From positions 1-13,257 of the forward strand of contig DKZT01000039.1 in the NCBI GenBank assembly GCA_002493755.1: a DNA stretch of 13,257 nucleotides. The letters run 5' to 3'. The position numbers were made by a program, and so were the translations under genes. This document shows, piece after piece, positions 6,836 through 13,257 of this stretch (its first letter is position 1; the number at the start of each line of letters is the position of its first letter). This stretch comes from Ruminococcaceae bacterium UBA7067 (lineage in GTDB: Bacteria > Bacillota > Clostridia > Oscillospirales > Acutalibacteraceae). Below the pieces are notes generated by a model. It saw nothing but the letters and a program-made list of their open reading frames with translations. It ran no database searches and was not told the origin of the DNA.

Positions 6836-7639
6836 ATGCTGAAAAAAATAAAGAGAATATCGAAAATGCACAGAATATTCATAGCTCAGGATTTGAAAAA
6901 GCTTATGGAGTATAAGGTTGACTTCCTGACGGGAATGTTCGGCTTTATGGTGTATCAGACAATCAACCTGCTGTTCCTGTGGATAATCTTCAGCGGCATT
7001 CCTGCACTACACGGCTGGAGCTATGACGAGATAATATTTATCTACGGCTTTTCGCTTCTGCCAAAGGCGATAGACCACCTGTTCTTCGACAACCTCTGGA
7101 GCGTAGGCTACTGGCTTGTTGCCAAGGGCGACTTTGACAAGTATCTGACGAAGCCGCTTAATCCGTTCTTTACGGTTTTAGTCGAGAAGTTCTGCGTTGA
7201 CGCCGCAGGTGAATTTATTGTCGGCATTGCGCTTATCGCCGTAACGATAGGCAAGGTTTCGATTCAGTGGAGCGTTATGAATGTTCTGCTGTTTATTCTG
7301 ATTTTGCCGTGTGCAACGCTTATCTACACGGGCATCAAGACGATAACAGCCTCGATTGCGTTCTGGACAAAGCGCAGCGGTCACATTACCCACGCTTTCT
7401 ATCTGATGAACGATTTTGCAAAGTACCCGACATCAATTTACAACGATGTTATCCGCAATGTGATTACATACATTATTCCGTTTGCGTTTACGGCTTTCTA
7501 TCCGGCGAGCTATTTCTTAACCGGCGAAAATCCGCTTTTTAATCTCGGCGGAACGGTGATAGCTGCGGCGGTGCTTATGACAATCGGTATGCTGATATGG
7601 AACAAGGGCGTTAAATCCTACGAAAGCGCAGGAAGCTGA
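6836..7639 (+). CDS. ABC-2 family permease subunit (COG3694-like)
   Basis: A 267-residue membrane protein and the second half of the channel. Hydrophobic segments lie at about 33-53, 62-80, 125-140, 147-170, 207-225 and 236-254. Family-like motifs are KGDFDKYLTKPLNP (97-110) and FYPASYFLTG (221-230). AGGGAGG (6821-6827), inside the end of the upstream permease gene, provides the ribosome binding site at 8-nt spacing, and the ATG is 4 nt after that gene's stop. An ATG at 6831 gives only a three-codon frame. The gene closes the operon and is followed at once by a terminator. No regulator, immunity or biosynthesis gene is linked, so context does not reveal the substrate. Confidence 0.88.
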   Translation: MLKKIKRISKMHRIFIAQDLKKLMEYKVDFLTGMFGFMVYQTINLLFLWIIFSGIPALHGWSYDEIIFIYGFSLLPKAIDHLFFDNLWSVGYWLVAKGDFDKYLTKPLNPFFTVLVEKFCVDAAGEFIVGIALIAVTIGKVSIQWSVMNVLLFILILPCATLIYTGIKTITASIAFWTKRSGHITHAFYLMNDFAKYPTSIYNDVIRNVITYIIPFAFTAFYPASYFLTGENPLFNLGGTVIAAAVLMTIGMLIWNKGVKSYESAGS

Positions 7640-7653
7640 ATAGTATATTTTTT

Positions 7654-7683
7654 GGGGAGCTTCGGTTCTGAGCTCCCCTTTTT
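7654..7683 (+). terminator. Rho-independent terminator of the ABC-2 operon
   Basis: A perfect 8-bp stem, GGGGAGCT (7654-7661) with AGCTCCCC (7671-7678), closes a 9-nt loop and is followed by TTTTT (7679-7683). It starts 15 nt after the last permease stop. Confidence 0.9.
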
Positions 7684-7684
7684 A

Positions 7685-7745
7685 AATATTCAAATATGTT
7701 CTTTTATATACTGCATAAAATAGCGAAAGAGTATTTGTGAATATT
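7685..7745. repeat. AT-rich imperfect inverted repeat
   Basis: AATATTCAAATA (7685-7696) pairs with TATTTGTGAATATT (7732-7745), apart from a 2-nt bulge, around a 35-nt spacer. It lies between the ABC-2 terminator and the phoH promoter. It could be a weak hairpin or simply AT-rich DNA. Confidence 0.3.
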
Positions 7746-7786
7746 AAACAAAAATTTATCCTGAGTGCAAAAAAATTGAAAAAATA

Positions 7787-7815
7787 ATGACATTGTAAAA
7801 AAACTGTGGTATAAT
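7787..7815 (+). promoter_or_regulatory. Strong promoter for the phoH-ybeY-dgkA operon
   Basis: ATGACA (7787-7792, one mismatch to TTGACA), a 17-bp spacer ending in TGG (extended -10), then consensus TATAAT (7810-7815). It is the best promoter match in the window. The transcript should start near 7822, about 70 nt before phoH. Confidence 0.8.
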
Positions 7816-7820
7816 AACAG

Positions 7821-7844
7821 ATAATCGGAGTAGTATCCGATTAT
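7821..7844 (+). promoter_or_regulatory. Hairpin or operator at the phoH transcript start
   Basis: A perfect 9-bp inverted repeat, ATAATCGGA (7821-7829) and TCCGATTAT (7836-7844), with a 6-nt loop. No T-tract follows, so it is not a terminator. Its place at the predicted transcript start fits either a stabilising 5' hairpin or a repressor site. Confidence 0.5.
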
Positions 7845-7892
7845 ATTGTGTAATTATCATAGTTTTTTATTTTACATTGAAGGTGAAGTCTT

Positions 7893-8855
7893 CTGGAGCA
7901 AATTGTAAATGTGGACAGAATGGAACATGCCGTCGCTTTGTTCGGCAGCTTTGACGAAAACATAAAGCTGATTGAAAACGAGTACGCCGTTTCCGTTGTC
8001 AACAGGGATTCCGATATTAAAATTTCCGGCGAGCCTGAAAGCGTTATGAGGGCGGCAAAGGTTATCGACAGCCTGCTGTCGCTTATCAACAGGGGAGAAA
8101 CCCTGAGCGAGCAGAATGTGCGCTACTGTATGTCGCTTGTAAATGACGGCAGCGAGGAGAAAATCGAACAGCTTGCAGGCGACTGCATTTGCATAACCTC
8201 AAAGGGCAAGCCTGTTAAGCCGAAAACCATCGGGCAAAAGAAATACTGCAATGCTATTAAGGAAAATACGATCACCTTTGGCATAGGTCCTGCCGGCACA
8301 GGCAAAACCTACCTTGCAGTTGCGCTTGCCGTTACTGCGTTCCGCTCTCATCAGGTAAACCGCATTATCCTAACACGTCCTGCTGTTGAGGCAGGCGAAA
8401 AGCTCGGCTTTCTGCCCGGAGATTTGCAAAGCAAGGTTGACCCTTATCTGCGTCCGCTTTATGACGCGCTTTTCGATATGCTCGGCGCGGAAACTTATCA
8501 GAAGTATGTCGAAAGAGGCAATATTGAGGTTGCGCCGCTTGCATATATGAGAGGACGAACACTTGACGACAGCTTTATTATTCTTGACGAGGCTCAGAAC
8601 ACTACGGGCGAGCAGATGAAAATGTTTCTCACCCGCCTCGGCTTTAACTCGAAAATGGTAATCACGGGCGACGTTACCCAGATTGATTTGCCAAGAGGCG
8701 TGAAGTCGGGTCTGCGGGAGAGCGTGAGAATTTTAAGCGGAATAAAGGACATTGCCGCTGTAACCTTCAGTGAAAAGGACGTTGTGCGGCATCGTCTTGT
8801 ACAGGATATTATCAAAGCCTATGAAAAAATCGAAGAGACGAAAAGAGGTAAATAA
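7893..8855 (+). CDS. PhoH family ATPase, probable CTG start
   Basis: A PhoH-like P-loop ATPase of 320 residues, acting in the cytosol and linked in the family to RNA metabolism. An N-terminal KH-like region (up to about 90) precedes the ATPase core: Walker A GPAGTGKT (132-139), the TRPAVEAGEKLGFLPGD region, and Walker B FIILDEAQN (228-236). The start is the notable point. AGGTGA (7881-7886) is followed after exactly 6 nt by CTG at 7893, giving an opening LEQIVNVDRMEH that resembles the usual M-E-Q-I-like start of clostridial PhoH. The next in-frame start, GTG at 7911 (314 residues), has only GGAG 12 nt upstream. An in-frame TGA at 7884 rules out anything longer. It is first in the phoH-ybeY-dgkA operon and abuts ybeY with no gap. 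Confidence 0.9.
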   Translation: MEQIVNVDRMEHAVALFGSFDENIKLIENEYAVSVVNRDSDIKISGEPESVMRAAKVIDSLLSLINRGETLSEQNVRYCMSLVNDGSEEKIEQLAGDCICITSKGKPVKPKTIGQKKYCNAIKENTITFGIGPAGTGKTYLAVALAVTAFRSHQVNRIILTRPAVEAGEKLGFLPGDLQSKVDPYLRPLYDALFDMLGAETYQKYVERGNIEVAPLAYMRGRTLDDSFIILDEAQNTTGEQMKMFLTRLGFNSKMVITGDVTQIDLPRGVKSGLRESVRILSGIKDIAAVTFSEKDVVRHRLVQDIIKAYEKIEETKRGK

Positions 8856-9359
8856 ATGGATAAGATAAGAGTAATTATCACAAACAAGCAAAAGGCGGTA
8901 AAGATTCCTACCGGACTCAGAATGCTGGTTCGCCGCTGCTGTAATGCAGTTCTGCGCCTTGAGGAGTTCAAGGGCAGTGCAGAGATAAGCGTGACTTTTG
9001 TTGATAACGAGCAGATCCGCGAGTACAACAAGCAGTACCGTGACAAGGATTCGGTAACGGATGTTTTGTCTTTCGGAATGGGCGAGGACGGCAAATATGA
9101 CATTGACCCCGAAACAGGAGCGCAGATTCTCGGCGATGTTGTTATTTCAATGGAAAAGGCTATGGAGCAGGCTAAACGCTTTGACCACAGCCTGCAAAGA
9201 GAGGTAGGCTATCTCACAGCACACAGTGTGCTTCATCTGCTCGGCTATGACCACGAGGATAATATGGAAAGAATCCGTATGAGGGAGAAAGAGGAGCTTA
9301 TTATGGATCAGCTCGGTCTGCCCTCATCGTCAAGCTATGTTATAGGCAACGACAGGTAA
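8856..9359 (+). CDS. Endoribonuclease YbeY (16S rRNA maturation)
   Basis: A 167-residue single-domain metal-dependent RNase, known in the family for 16S rRNA 3'-end processing and 70S quality control. The zinc-binding HxxxHxxxxxH pattern is present as HSVLHLLGYDH (His123, His127, His133), and the upstream VTDVLSF and GDVVIS motifs are intact. The ATG directly follows the phoH stop, with AGAGGTAA overlapping the end of phoH as ribosome binding site, so the two are translated together. The short C-terminal Ser-rich tail is unremarkable. The neighbours phoH, dgkA and era are the classical Firmicutes arrangement. Confidence 0.96.
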   Translation: MDKIRVIITNKQKAVKIPTGLRMLVRRCCNAVLRLEEFKGSAEISVTFVDNEQIREYNKQYRDKDSVTDVLSFGMGEDGKYDIDPETGAQILGDVVISMEKAMEQAKRFDHSLQREVGYLTAHSVLHLLGYDHEDNMERIRMREKEELIMDQLGLPSSSSYVIGNDR

Positions 9360-9362
9360 GCT

Positions 9363-9854
9363 ATGAGGTTTTTAAAGGGCTTTAAATACGCTTTTACCGG
9401 TGTGCTTTATGCGATAAATCACGAGCGTAATATGCGCATACATATTGCCGTGGCGGCATATCTGCTTTATTTTGTAAGCTACTATCGCCTGTCTGCGATA
9501 AAAATGTCGCTGCTGCTGATTATGATTGCGCTGGTTATGTGCCTTGAGCTTGTGAACACCGCCGTTGAGCGTGTTTGCAACCTTTATTCAACAAAGTATA
9601 ACAGGCTTATCGAAATAGCAAAGGATGTTTCAGCAGGCGCGGTGCTTGTCGCCGCAGGCTTTGCTGTTGCCGTAGCCGTGTTCCTGCTCTGGGAGCCGGA
9701 CACGCTGTGGAATATAGTTGTGTTCCACTGCACAAGTCCCGAACGCTTCACGCTGCTTGTGCTTACGCTGGTAATAGCGATGCTGTTCGTGGTTATCGGT
9801 CCGAAAGCAATGCTTGACAACGCAAAATCGTTTTTTGAAAAAAGAAGTAAATAA
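9363..9854 (+). CDS. Diacylglycerol/undecaprenol kinase, DgkA family, with C-terminal extension
   Basis: A small integral membrane kinase. In Gram-positive bacteria this family mainly phosphorylates undecaprenol to recycle the cell-wall lipid carrier. The family core is clear: NHERNMRIH (19-27), the signature LELVNTAVER (61-70) and KDVSAGAVL (87-95), with three membrane segments (about 29-45, 46-66, 88-110). At 163 residues it exceeds the usual ~120; the extra C-terminal part carries a fourth hydrophobic segment (about 128-147). The ATG is 3 nt after the ybeY stop, and the ribosome binding site AGG (9354-9356) sits at the ybeY end, so expression is coupled. It is the last gene of this operon. 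Confidence 0.93.
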   Translation: MRFLKGFKYAFTGVLYAINHERNMRIHIAVAAYLLYFVSYYRLSAIKMSLLLIMIALVMCLELVNTAVERVCNLYSTKYNRLIEIAKDVSAGAVLVAAGFAVAVAVFLLWEPDTLWNIVVFHCTSPERFTLLVLTLVIAMLFVVIGPKAMLDNAKSFFEKRSK

Positions 9855-9860
9855 TGCAAT

Positions 9861-9893
9861 AAGGGCGCACGGTATGTGCGCCTTAACTTGTTT
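9861..9893 (+). terminator. Weak terminator after dgkA
   Basis: GGCGCAC (9864-9870) pairs perfectly with GTGCGCC (9876-9882) around a 5-nt loop, with flanking G-T and A-T pairs. The following tract TTAACTTGTTT is poor in T, so read-through into era is likely. Its tail overlaps the proposed -35 of the next promoter. Confidence 0.5.
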
Positions 9894-9916
9894 ATGAATG
9901 AAAACTGTGATACAAT
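9888..9916 (+). promoter_or_regulatory. Promoter for the era operon
   Basis: TTGTTT (9888-9893), a 17-bp spacer ending in TGA (extended -10), then TACAAT (9911-9916). The transcript should start near 9923, about 24 nt before the era ATG. Confidence 0.6.
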
Positions 9917-9946
9917 AAAGAAAAAACAAGACAACAGGAGAACAGT

Positions 9947-10858
9947 ATGAATCAAAACGAAAAATCGGCGTTTATCGCCATAATAGGCAGACCTAATGTT
10001 GGCAAAAGCTCAATACTGAACAGATTGCTCGGACAGAAGATTGCCATAGTGTCGCACAAGCCACAGACAACACGAAACAGAATTATGGGCGTTCTCACAG
10101 AGGGTGAAACTCAGCTTGTGTTTATCGACACGCCCGGTATGCACAAGCCGAAAACAGAGCTTGGCAAATATATGGTGCGCTCGGTGAATGAATCTGTCGC
10201 AGGAGTTGACGCAGTTCTGCTTGTCGCCGAGTGTGACAGAAACCCCGGAGATACGGAGCTTGAGCTTATTGAAAAGGCGAAAAAGCTTGATTTGCCGGTT
10301 GTGCTTGCTCTGAATAAAATTGATACACTTAAGAATAAGGACGATATTATCCCTGTGATTAATGCCTATTCAAAGGAATGTGACTTCACCGCTGTTGTGC
10401 CTGTGTCTGCACAGACAGGCAGCGGACTTGAGGACTTAAAGGACGAGCTTAAATCGCTTGCAATGGAGGGCGGACATTTCTTTGACGATGACACGCTCAC
10501 AGACCAGCCCGAGCGTGTGCTTGCGGGCGAGATAATCAGGGAAAAGCTTCTGCGACTGCTCGATAAGGAAATTCCGCACGGAACAGCCGTTGCGGTTGAG
10601 CGAATGAAAACCCGTGAGGACAGCGGCATACTCGACATTGACGCTACAATCTACTGTGAGCGTGACAGTCACAAGGGTATAGTAATCGGCAAGGGCGGCA
10701 GTATGCTCAAAAAGGTCGGAAGCTATGCAAGGCAGGATATGGAGAGATTTTTTGACTGCAAGGTGAATTTAAGGCTGTGGGTCAAGGTCAAGGAGGACTG
10801 GCGCAACCGAGAGAATATTCTGCGCTCGCTCGGCTTTGACGACAACGATTTTCAGTGA
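9947..10858 (+). CDS. GTPase Era
   Basis: A 303-residue essential GTPase that binds the 3' end of 16S rRNA and assists 30S assembly. The G domain shows G1 GRPNVGKS (14-21), G3 DTPG (61-64), G4 NKID (123-126) and G5 SAQ (154-156). The C-terminal KH domain carries GIVIGKGGSMLKKVG (244-258) and ends with the usual LRSLGFDDNDF. Length is normal. AGGAG (9936-9940) is 6 nt before the ATG. It follows ybeY and dgkA, as in many Firmicutes, but a cytidine deaminase gene is absent before it and recO is absent after it. Its stop lies 5 nt before the ATG of the next gene. Confidence 0.97.
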   Translation: MNQNEKSAFIAIIGRPNVGKSSILNRLLGQKIAIVSHKPQTTRNRIMGVLTEGETQLVFIDTPGMHKPKTELGKYMVRSVNESVAGVDAVLLVAECDRNPGDTELELIEKAKKLDLPVVLALNKIDTLKNKDDIIPVINAYSKECDFTAVVPVSAQTGSGLEDLKDELKSLAMEGGHFFDDDTLTDQPERVLAGEIIREKLLRLLDKEIPHGTAVAVERMKTREDSGILDIDATIYCERDSHKGIVIGKGGSMLKKVGSYARQDMERFFDCKVNLRLWVKVKEDWRNRENILRSLGFDDNDFQ

Positions 10859-10863
10859 TTACA

Positions 10864-12207
10864 ATGAACAACACAATGAGCCTTTCATACGGCTGTAAAT
10901 TTGTTATAGACACGCTTCTGAAAAGCGGCTTTGAAGCCTATGCCGTAGGCGGCTGTGTGCGTGACAGCCTTTTAGGCATAGTGCCAAAGGACTATGATGT
11001 AACGACAAATGCTCTGCCGCAGGATATAAAAAGAGTGTTCTCCTCCTGTAAAACGGTTGATACAGGCATAAAGCACGGCACCGTGTCGGTGATTGCAGGC
11101 GGCGAAATAATTGAGGTTACCTCTTACCGCAGTGACGGCAAATACCTCGACTGCCGCCGCCCCGAAAGCGTAAGCTTCGGCGTGAGCCTTGACGAGGATT
11201 TAATGCGCCGTGACTTCACCGTAAACGCAATGGCTTACAGCGAAAAAACGGGTGTTGTTGACCCGTTCGGCGGAAGAGCGGATATTGAGAATAAGCTGAT
11301 TCGTTGCGTTGGCAATCCCGATAAACGCTTTGGTGAGGACGCTCTGCGCATACTCAGAGCGCTGAGATTTGCCTCTGTCTACGGCTTTTCTATTGAGAAT
11401 GACACCGCAAAATCAATTCACAGAAATAAAAGCCTGCTGAAGCATATCGCCGCCGAGCGCATATTCTCGGAGCTTACACGGCTTTTATGCGGAAGCTCGG
11501 CAGGTGATATTATTTTAGGCTTCTGCGATGTTTTTTCGGTGTTTATTCCTCAGGTTGAACAGTGTCGGGAGCTGTTTCTGTGCGGTGAAAATCATCGGCA
11601 AACGCTGATTTCTCACATTGCAAGAGCGGTTGACGCTGTTTATCCAAAGCCCGAGCTTCGCCTTGCAATGCTTTTGCACGATATAGCAAAGCCGCTGTGT
11701 GAGAGTACAGACGAAAACAGCAAGCAGTGCTTCAGTCCTCATTCAAAGCCGAGTGCGGTTATTGCCCGGGAAATACTCACGAGCCTTAAAGCACCGTCAC
11801 GGCTTATCGCTCAGGTGGAAATTCTTGTTGAATACCACGACTTTAAATGCAAAGCCGATGAGCGTGAGATAAAAAGACTTATGCGCAAAATCGGCAGGCA
11901 GAACACGCTTTTGATTTTCAGCGAAATCCGTCGTGCCGACATTACGGCGCAAAACGGCGCCGATAAGGAACACAGGCTTGAATATATAAACAGGTGCGCC
12001 GAGATTGCGCAAAGGCTGATTGATGAGAACGCCTGCGTGTCGCTGTCAGGTCTTGCAGTAAACGGCGGCGATATTATTGCTCTGGGCGTAAAAGAGGGCA
12101 GAGGGGTCGGGAAAATCCTTGACGTTCTTCTCAACCGTGTTATAGACGGTACGCTTGAAAACGAAAAGGAAACCTTACTTAAGGCGGTGAAAAATGAATA
12201 TATATAA
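10864..12207 (+). CDS. CCA-adding tRNA nucleotidyltransferase with HD domain
   Basis: A 447-residue class II nucleotidyltransferase that adds or repairs the 3' CCA of tRNA without a template. The head domain shows YAVGGCVRDSLLG (26-38), catalytic DYD (Asp43, Asp45), a third likely carboxylate Glu84 in EVTSYR, and RRDFTVNAMA (115-124). The neck domain contains GEDALRILRALRFA (157-170). An HD phosphohydrolase-type motif (LLHDIAKP, 270-277) and a C-terminal tail follow. Specificity for CCA rather than poly(A) is inferred from the Gram-positive setting and not proven. The start is uncertain: no ribosome binding site is visible. ATG at 10864 is preferred over GTG at 10855, which overlaps the era stop, and over ATG at 10876. 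Translation is probably coupled to era. Confidence 0.92.
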   Translation: MNNTMSLSYGCKFVIDTLLKSGFEAYAVGGCVRDSLLGIVPKDYDVTTNALPQDIKRVFSSCKTVDTGIKHGTVSVIAGGEIIEVTSYRSDGKYLDCRRPESVSFGVSLDEDLMRRDFTVNAMAYSEKTGVVDPFGGRADIENKLIRCVGNPDKRFGEDALRILRALRFASVYGFSIENDTAKSIHRNKSLLKHIAAERIFSELTRLLCGSSAGDIILGFCDVFSVFIPQVEQCRELFLCGENHRQTLISHIARAVDAVYPKPELRLAMLLHDIAKPLCESTDENSKQCFSPHSKPSAVIAREILTSLKAPSRLIAQVEILVEYHDFKCKADEREIKRLMRKIGRQNTLLIFSEIRRADITAQNGADKEHRLEYINRCAEIAQRLIDENACVSLSGLAVNGGDIIALGVKEGRGVGKILDVLLNRVIDGTLENEKETLLKAVKNEYI

Positions 12208-13102
12208 GCCGTTAATAGACCTTTACTGGAAAATTATTACCGTCATTGATAATAAGAGAATAGCCGCTCAGATTCCCGACAGCGGCGTTGTCAGCGTGAT
12301 TGACCTGCCGTACACAAAAAGCGGCATCAGCGAGCATATGCTTGATATATATTATCCCGAGAACACATCACAGCCTTTGCCCGTGATTATCGACATTCAC
12401 GGCGGCGGCTGGATATACGGCTGTAAGGAGATAAACCGCAATTTCTGTTTAAGGCTTGCGAAAAAAGGCTTTATTGTAGCGTCAATAAATTACCGCCCTG
12501 TCGGAAAGCACCTGATTCATCATCAGATAGAGGACGTGTTTTCAGCGCTTAACTGGCTTGGCGAAAATCTGAACGAATATCCTGCCGATATGAGCAGTGT
12601 GTTTTTGCTCGGCGATTCGGCAGGCGGTCAGCTCGCCTGTCTGAGTGCGGCTATAATGTCGGATAAAAAGCTTCAAGGTGAATTTAATGTGACAATTCCG
12701 AGCTTTAAAATCTCGGCTGTCGGTGCAATTTCGCCTGCGGTGAATCTTTTGTGCCGCAACTTCCTGCTGTATGTCAATCTGCCGTCACTGCTCGGCAAAA
12801 AGCATAAGGACAGCAGATACTATAAGTATATGAATTTTGCCTGTGCCGCTGTCGATACTCTTCCGACGTTTTATATTGTCACCTCGGCAGGAGATTTCCT
12901 GAATAAGCAGGCGTATATGCTCGCCGAGATTTTAAAATCGCAAAATATACTGTACAGACTGCACGATTATGACAAGGCTCACGGCGGAAAAAAGCTTCCG
13001 CACGTTTTTGCTGTTGCCGACCCGTACTCACAGCAGGCTGGCGAGGTTATCGGCGAGCTTAAAGACTTCTTTTATTCAAATATTAAGAATATAAAAATAT
13101 GA
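12194..13102 (+). CDS. Alpha/beta-hydrolase, HSL/carboxylesterase-like
   Basis: A 302-residue putative esterase or lipase with no signal peptide, so probably cytosolic. The oxyanion motif HGGGW (69-73) and the nucleophile elbow GDSAGG (140-145, Ser142) are intact. The likely remaining triad residues are Asp234 (in SAGDFL) and His270 (in KLPHVF). This fits the hormone-sensitive-lipase/BD-FAE-like group (COG0657); the substrate is unknown, with acylated sugars or short esters possible. The gene overlaps the CCA-enzyme gene by 14 nt, with GGCGGTG at about 12183-12189 as ribosome binding site, so it is co-translated with a housekeeping gene. Codon and base use look like its neighbours. I see no terminator after it. 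Confidence 0.88.
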   Translation: MNIYKPLIDLYWKIITVIDNKRIAAQIPDSGVVSVIDLPYTKSGISEHMLDIYYPENTSQPLPVIIDIHGGGWIYGCKEINRNFCLRLAKKGFIVASINYRPVGKHLIHHQIEDVFSALNWLGENLNEYPADMSSVFLLGDSAGGQLACLSAAIMSDKKLQGEFNVTIPSFKISAVGAISPAVNLLCRNFLLYVNLPSLLGKKHKDSRYYKYMNFACAAVDTLPTFYIVTSAGDFLNKQAYMLAEILKSQNILYRLHDYDKAHGGKKLPHVFAVADPYSQQAGEVIGELKDFFYSNIKNIKI

Positions 13103-13130
13103 AATTTGAAGATCTGAGTATTCATTTATA

Positions 13131-13257
13131 GGAGTTTTGAGTTTTGAGTTGAGTGGACAGAAATGTGAAACGAGGTCGTAGGGAACGGTCATGACCGTTC
13201 CGGCTCGCTGTGCTGAATGTTGTATACGCTTCGCAGCGAGAGCTTTGAGCATTGAGG
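13131..13257. repeat. Dispersed repeat family, copy 3, with a perfect 20-bp palindrome
   Basis: Non-coding and cut by the window end. It starts with GAGTTTT units (13132-13148), the reverse complement of the CTCAAAA array at 3874-3904. GAAACGAGGTC (13167-13177) is identical to 40-50 of copy 1. A perfect palindrome, GGAACGGTCATGACCGTTCC, spans 13182-13201 where copy 1 has different hairpins. The segment 13206-13236 then resembles 101-131 of copy 1 (about three-quarters identical by eye). CTCGCTG (13205-13211) pairs with CAGCGAG (13234-13240). Confidence 0.6.

Noticed and set aside
7911..7913. GTG at 7911 as the phoH start
   Set aside because: The only nearby purine-rich site is GGAG at 12-nt spacing, and the upstream CTG has an ideal site. 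It remains a fallback.

Overview
The window looks like the chromosome of a low-to-mid GC Gram-positive gut Clostridia member. An Oscillospiraceae/Ruminococcus-like genome is my best guess, from protein style, AGGAGG-type ribosome binding sites, the Firmicutes phoH-ybeY-dgkA-era block, and intergenic repeats of a kind I associate with that group. I cannot name a species. All genes lie on the plus strand. I see no tRNA, rRNA, CRISPR array, transposase or phage gene.

Layout. (1) 1-158 is a hairpin-rich non-coding repeat, followed by a terminator. (2) 291-3779 is a two-gene operon for a MacB/FtsX-type ABC system: an ATPase and a large permease with two FtsX domains and a coiled-coil extracellular segment. 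(3) 3780-3904 is a second, partial member of the repeat family. (4) 3932-4453 encodes a cytosolic cyclophilin with its own strong terminator. (5) 4581-5006 is a long non-coding leader with a good promoter and several stable hairpins. It precedes (6) a tightly packed three-gene operon (5007-7639) for an uncharacterised ABC-2 exporter: an ATPase and two different permeases. The operon ends at a strong terminator. (7) 7787-9854 is a promoter plus phoH, ybeY and dgkA. (8) 9888-13102 is a promoter plus era, a CCA-adding enzyme gene and an alpha/beta-hydrolase gene. (9) From about 13131 to the window end lies a third repeat member, containing a perfect 20-bp palindrome.

How the genes work together. 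Blocks 7 and 8 are core RNA and ribosome functions: YbeY and Era act in 16S rRNA/30S maturation, the CCA enzyme finishes tRNA 3' ends, PhoH is an RNA-associated ATPase, and DgkA recycles undecaprenol or diacylglycerol. The two ABC systems are accessory envelope or export functions of unknown substrate.

The most interesting parts are non-coding: the ~390-nt leader of the ABC-2 operon, which matches no riboswitch class I can recognise by eye, and the dispersed repeat family at both window edges and in the middle. A probable CTG start codon for phoH is also worth checking. I see no convincing new protein-based system here.
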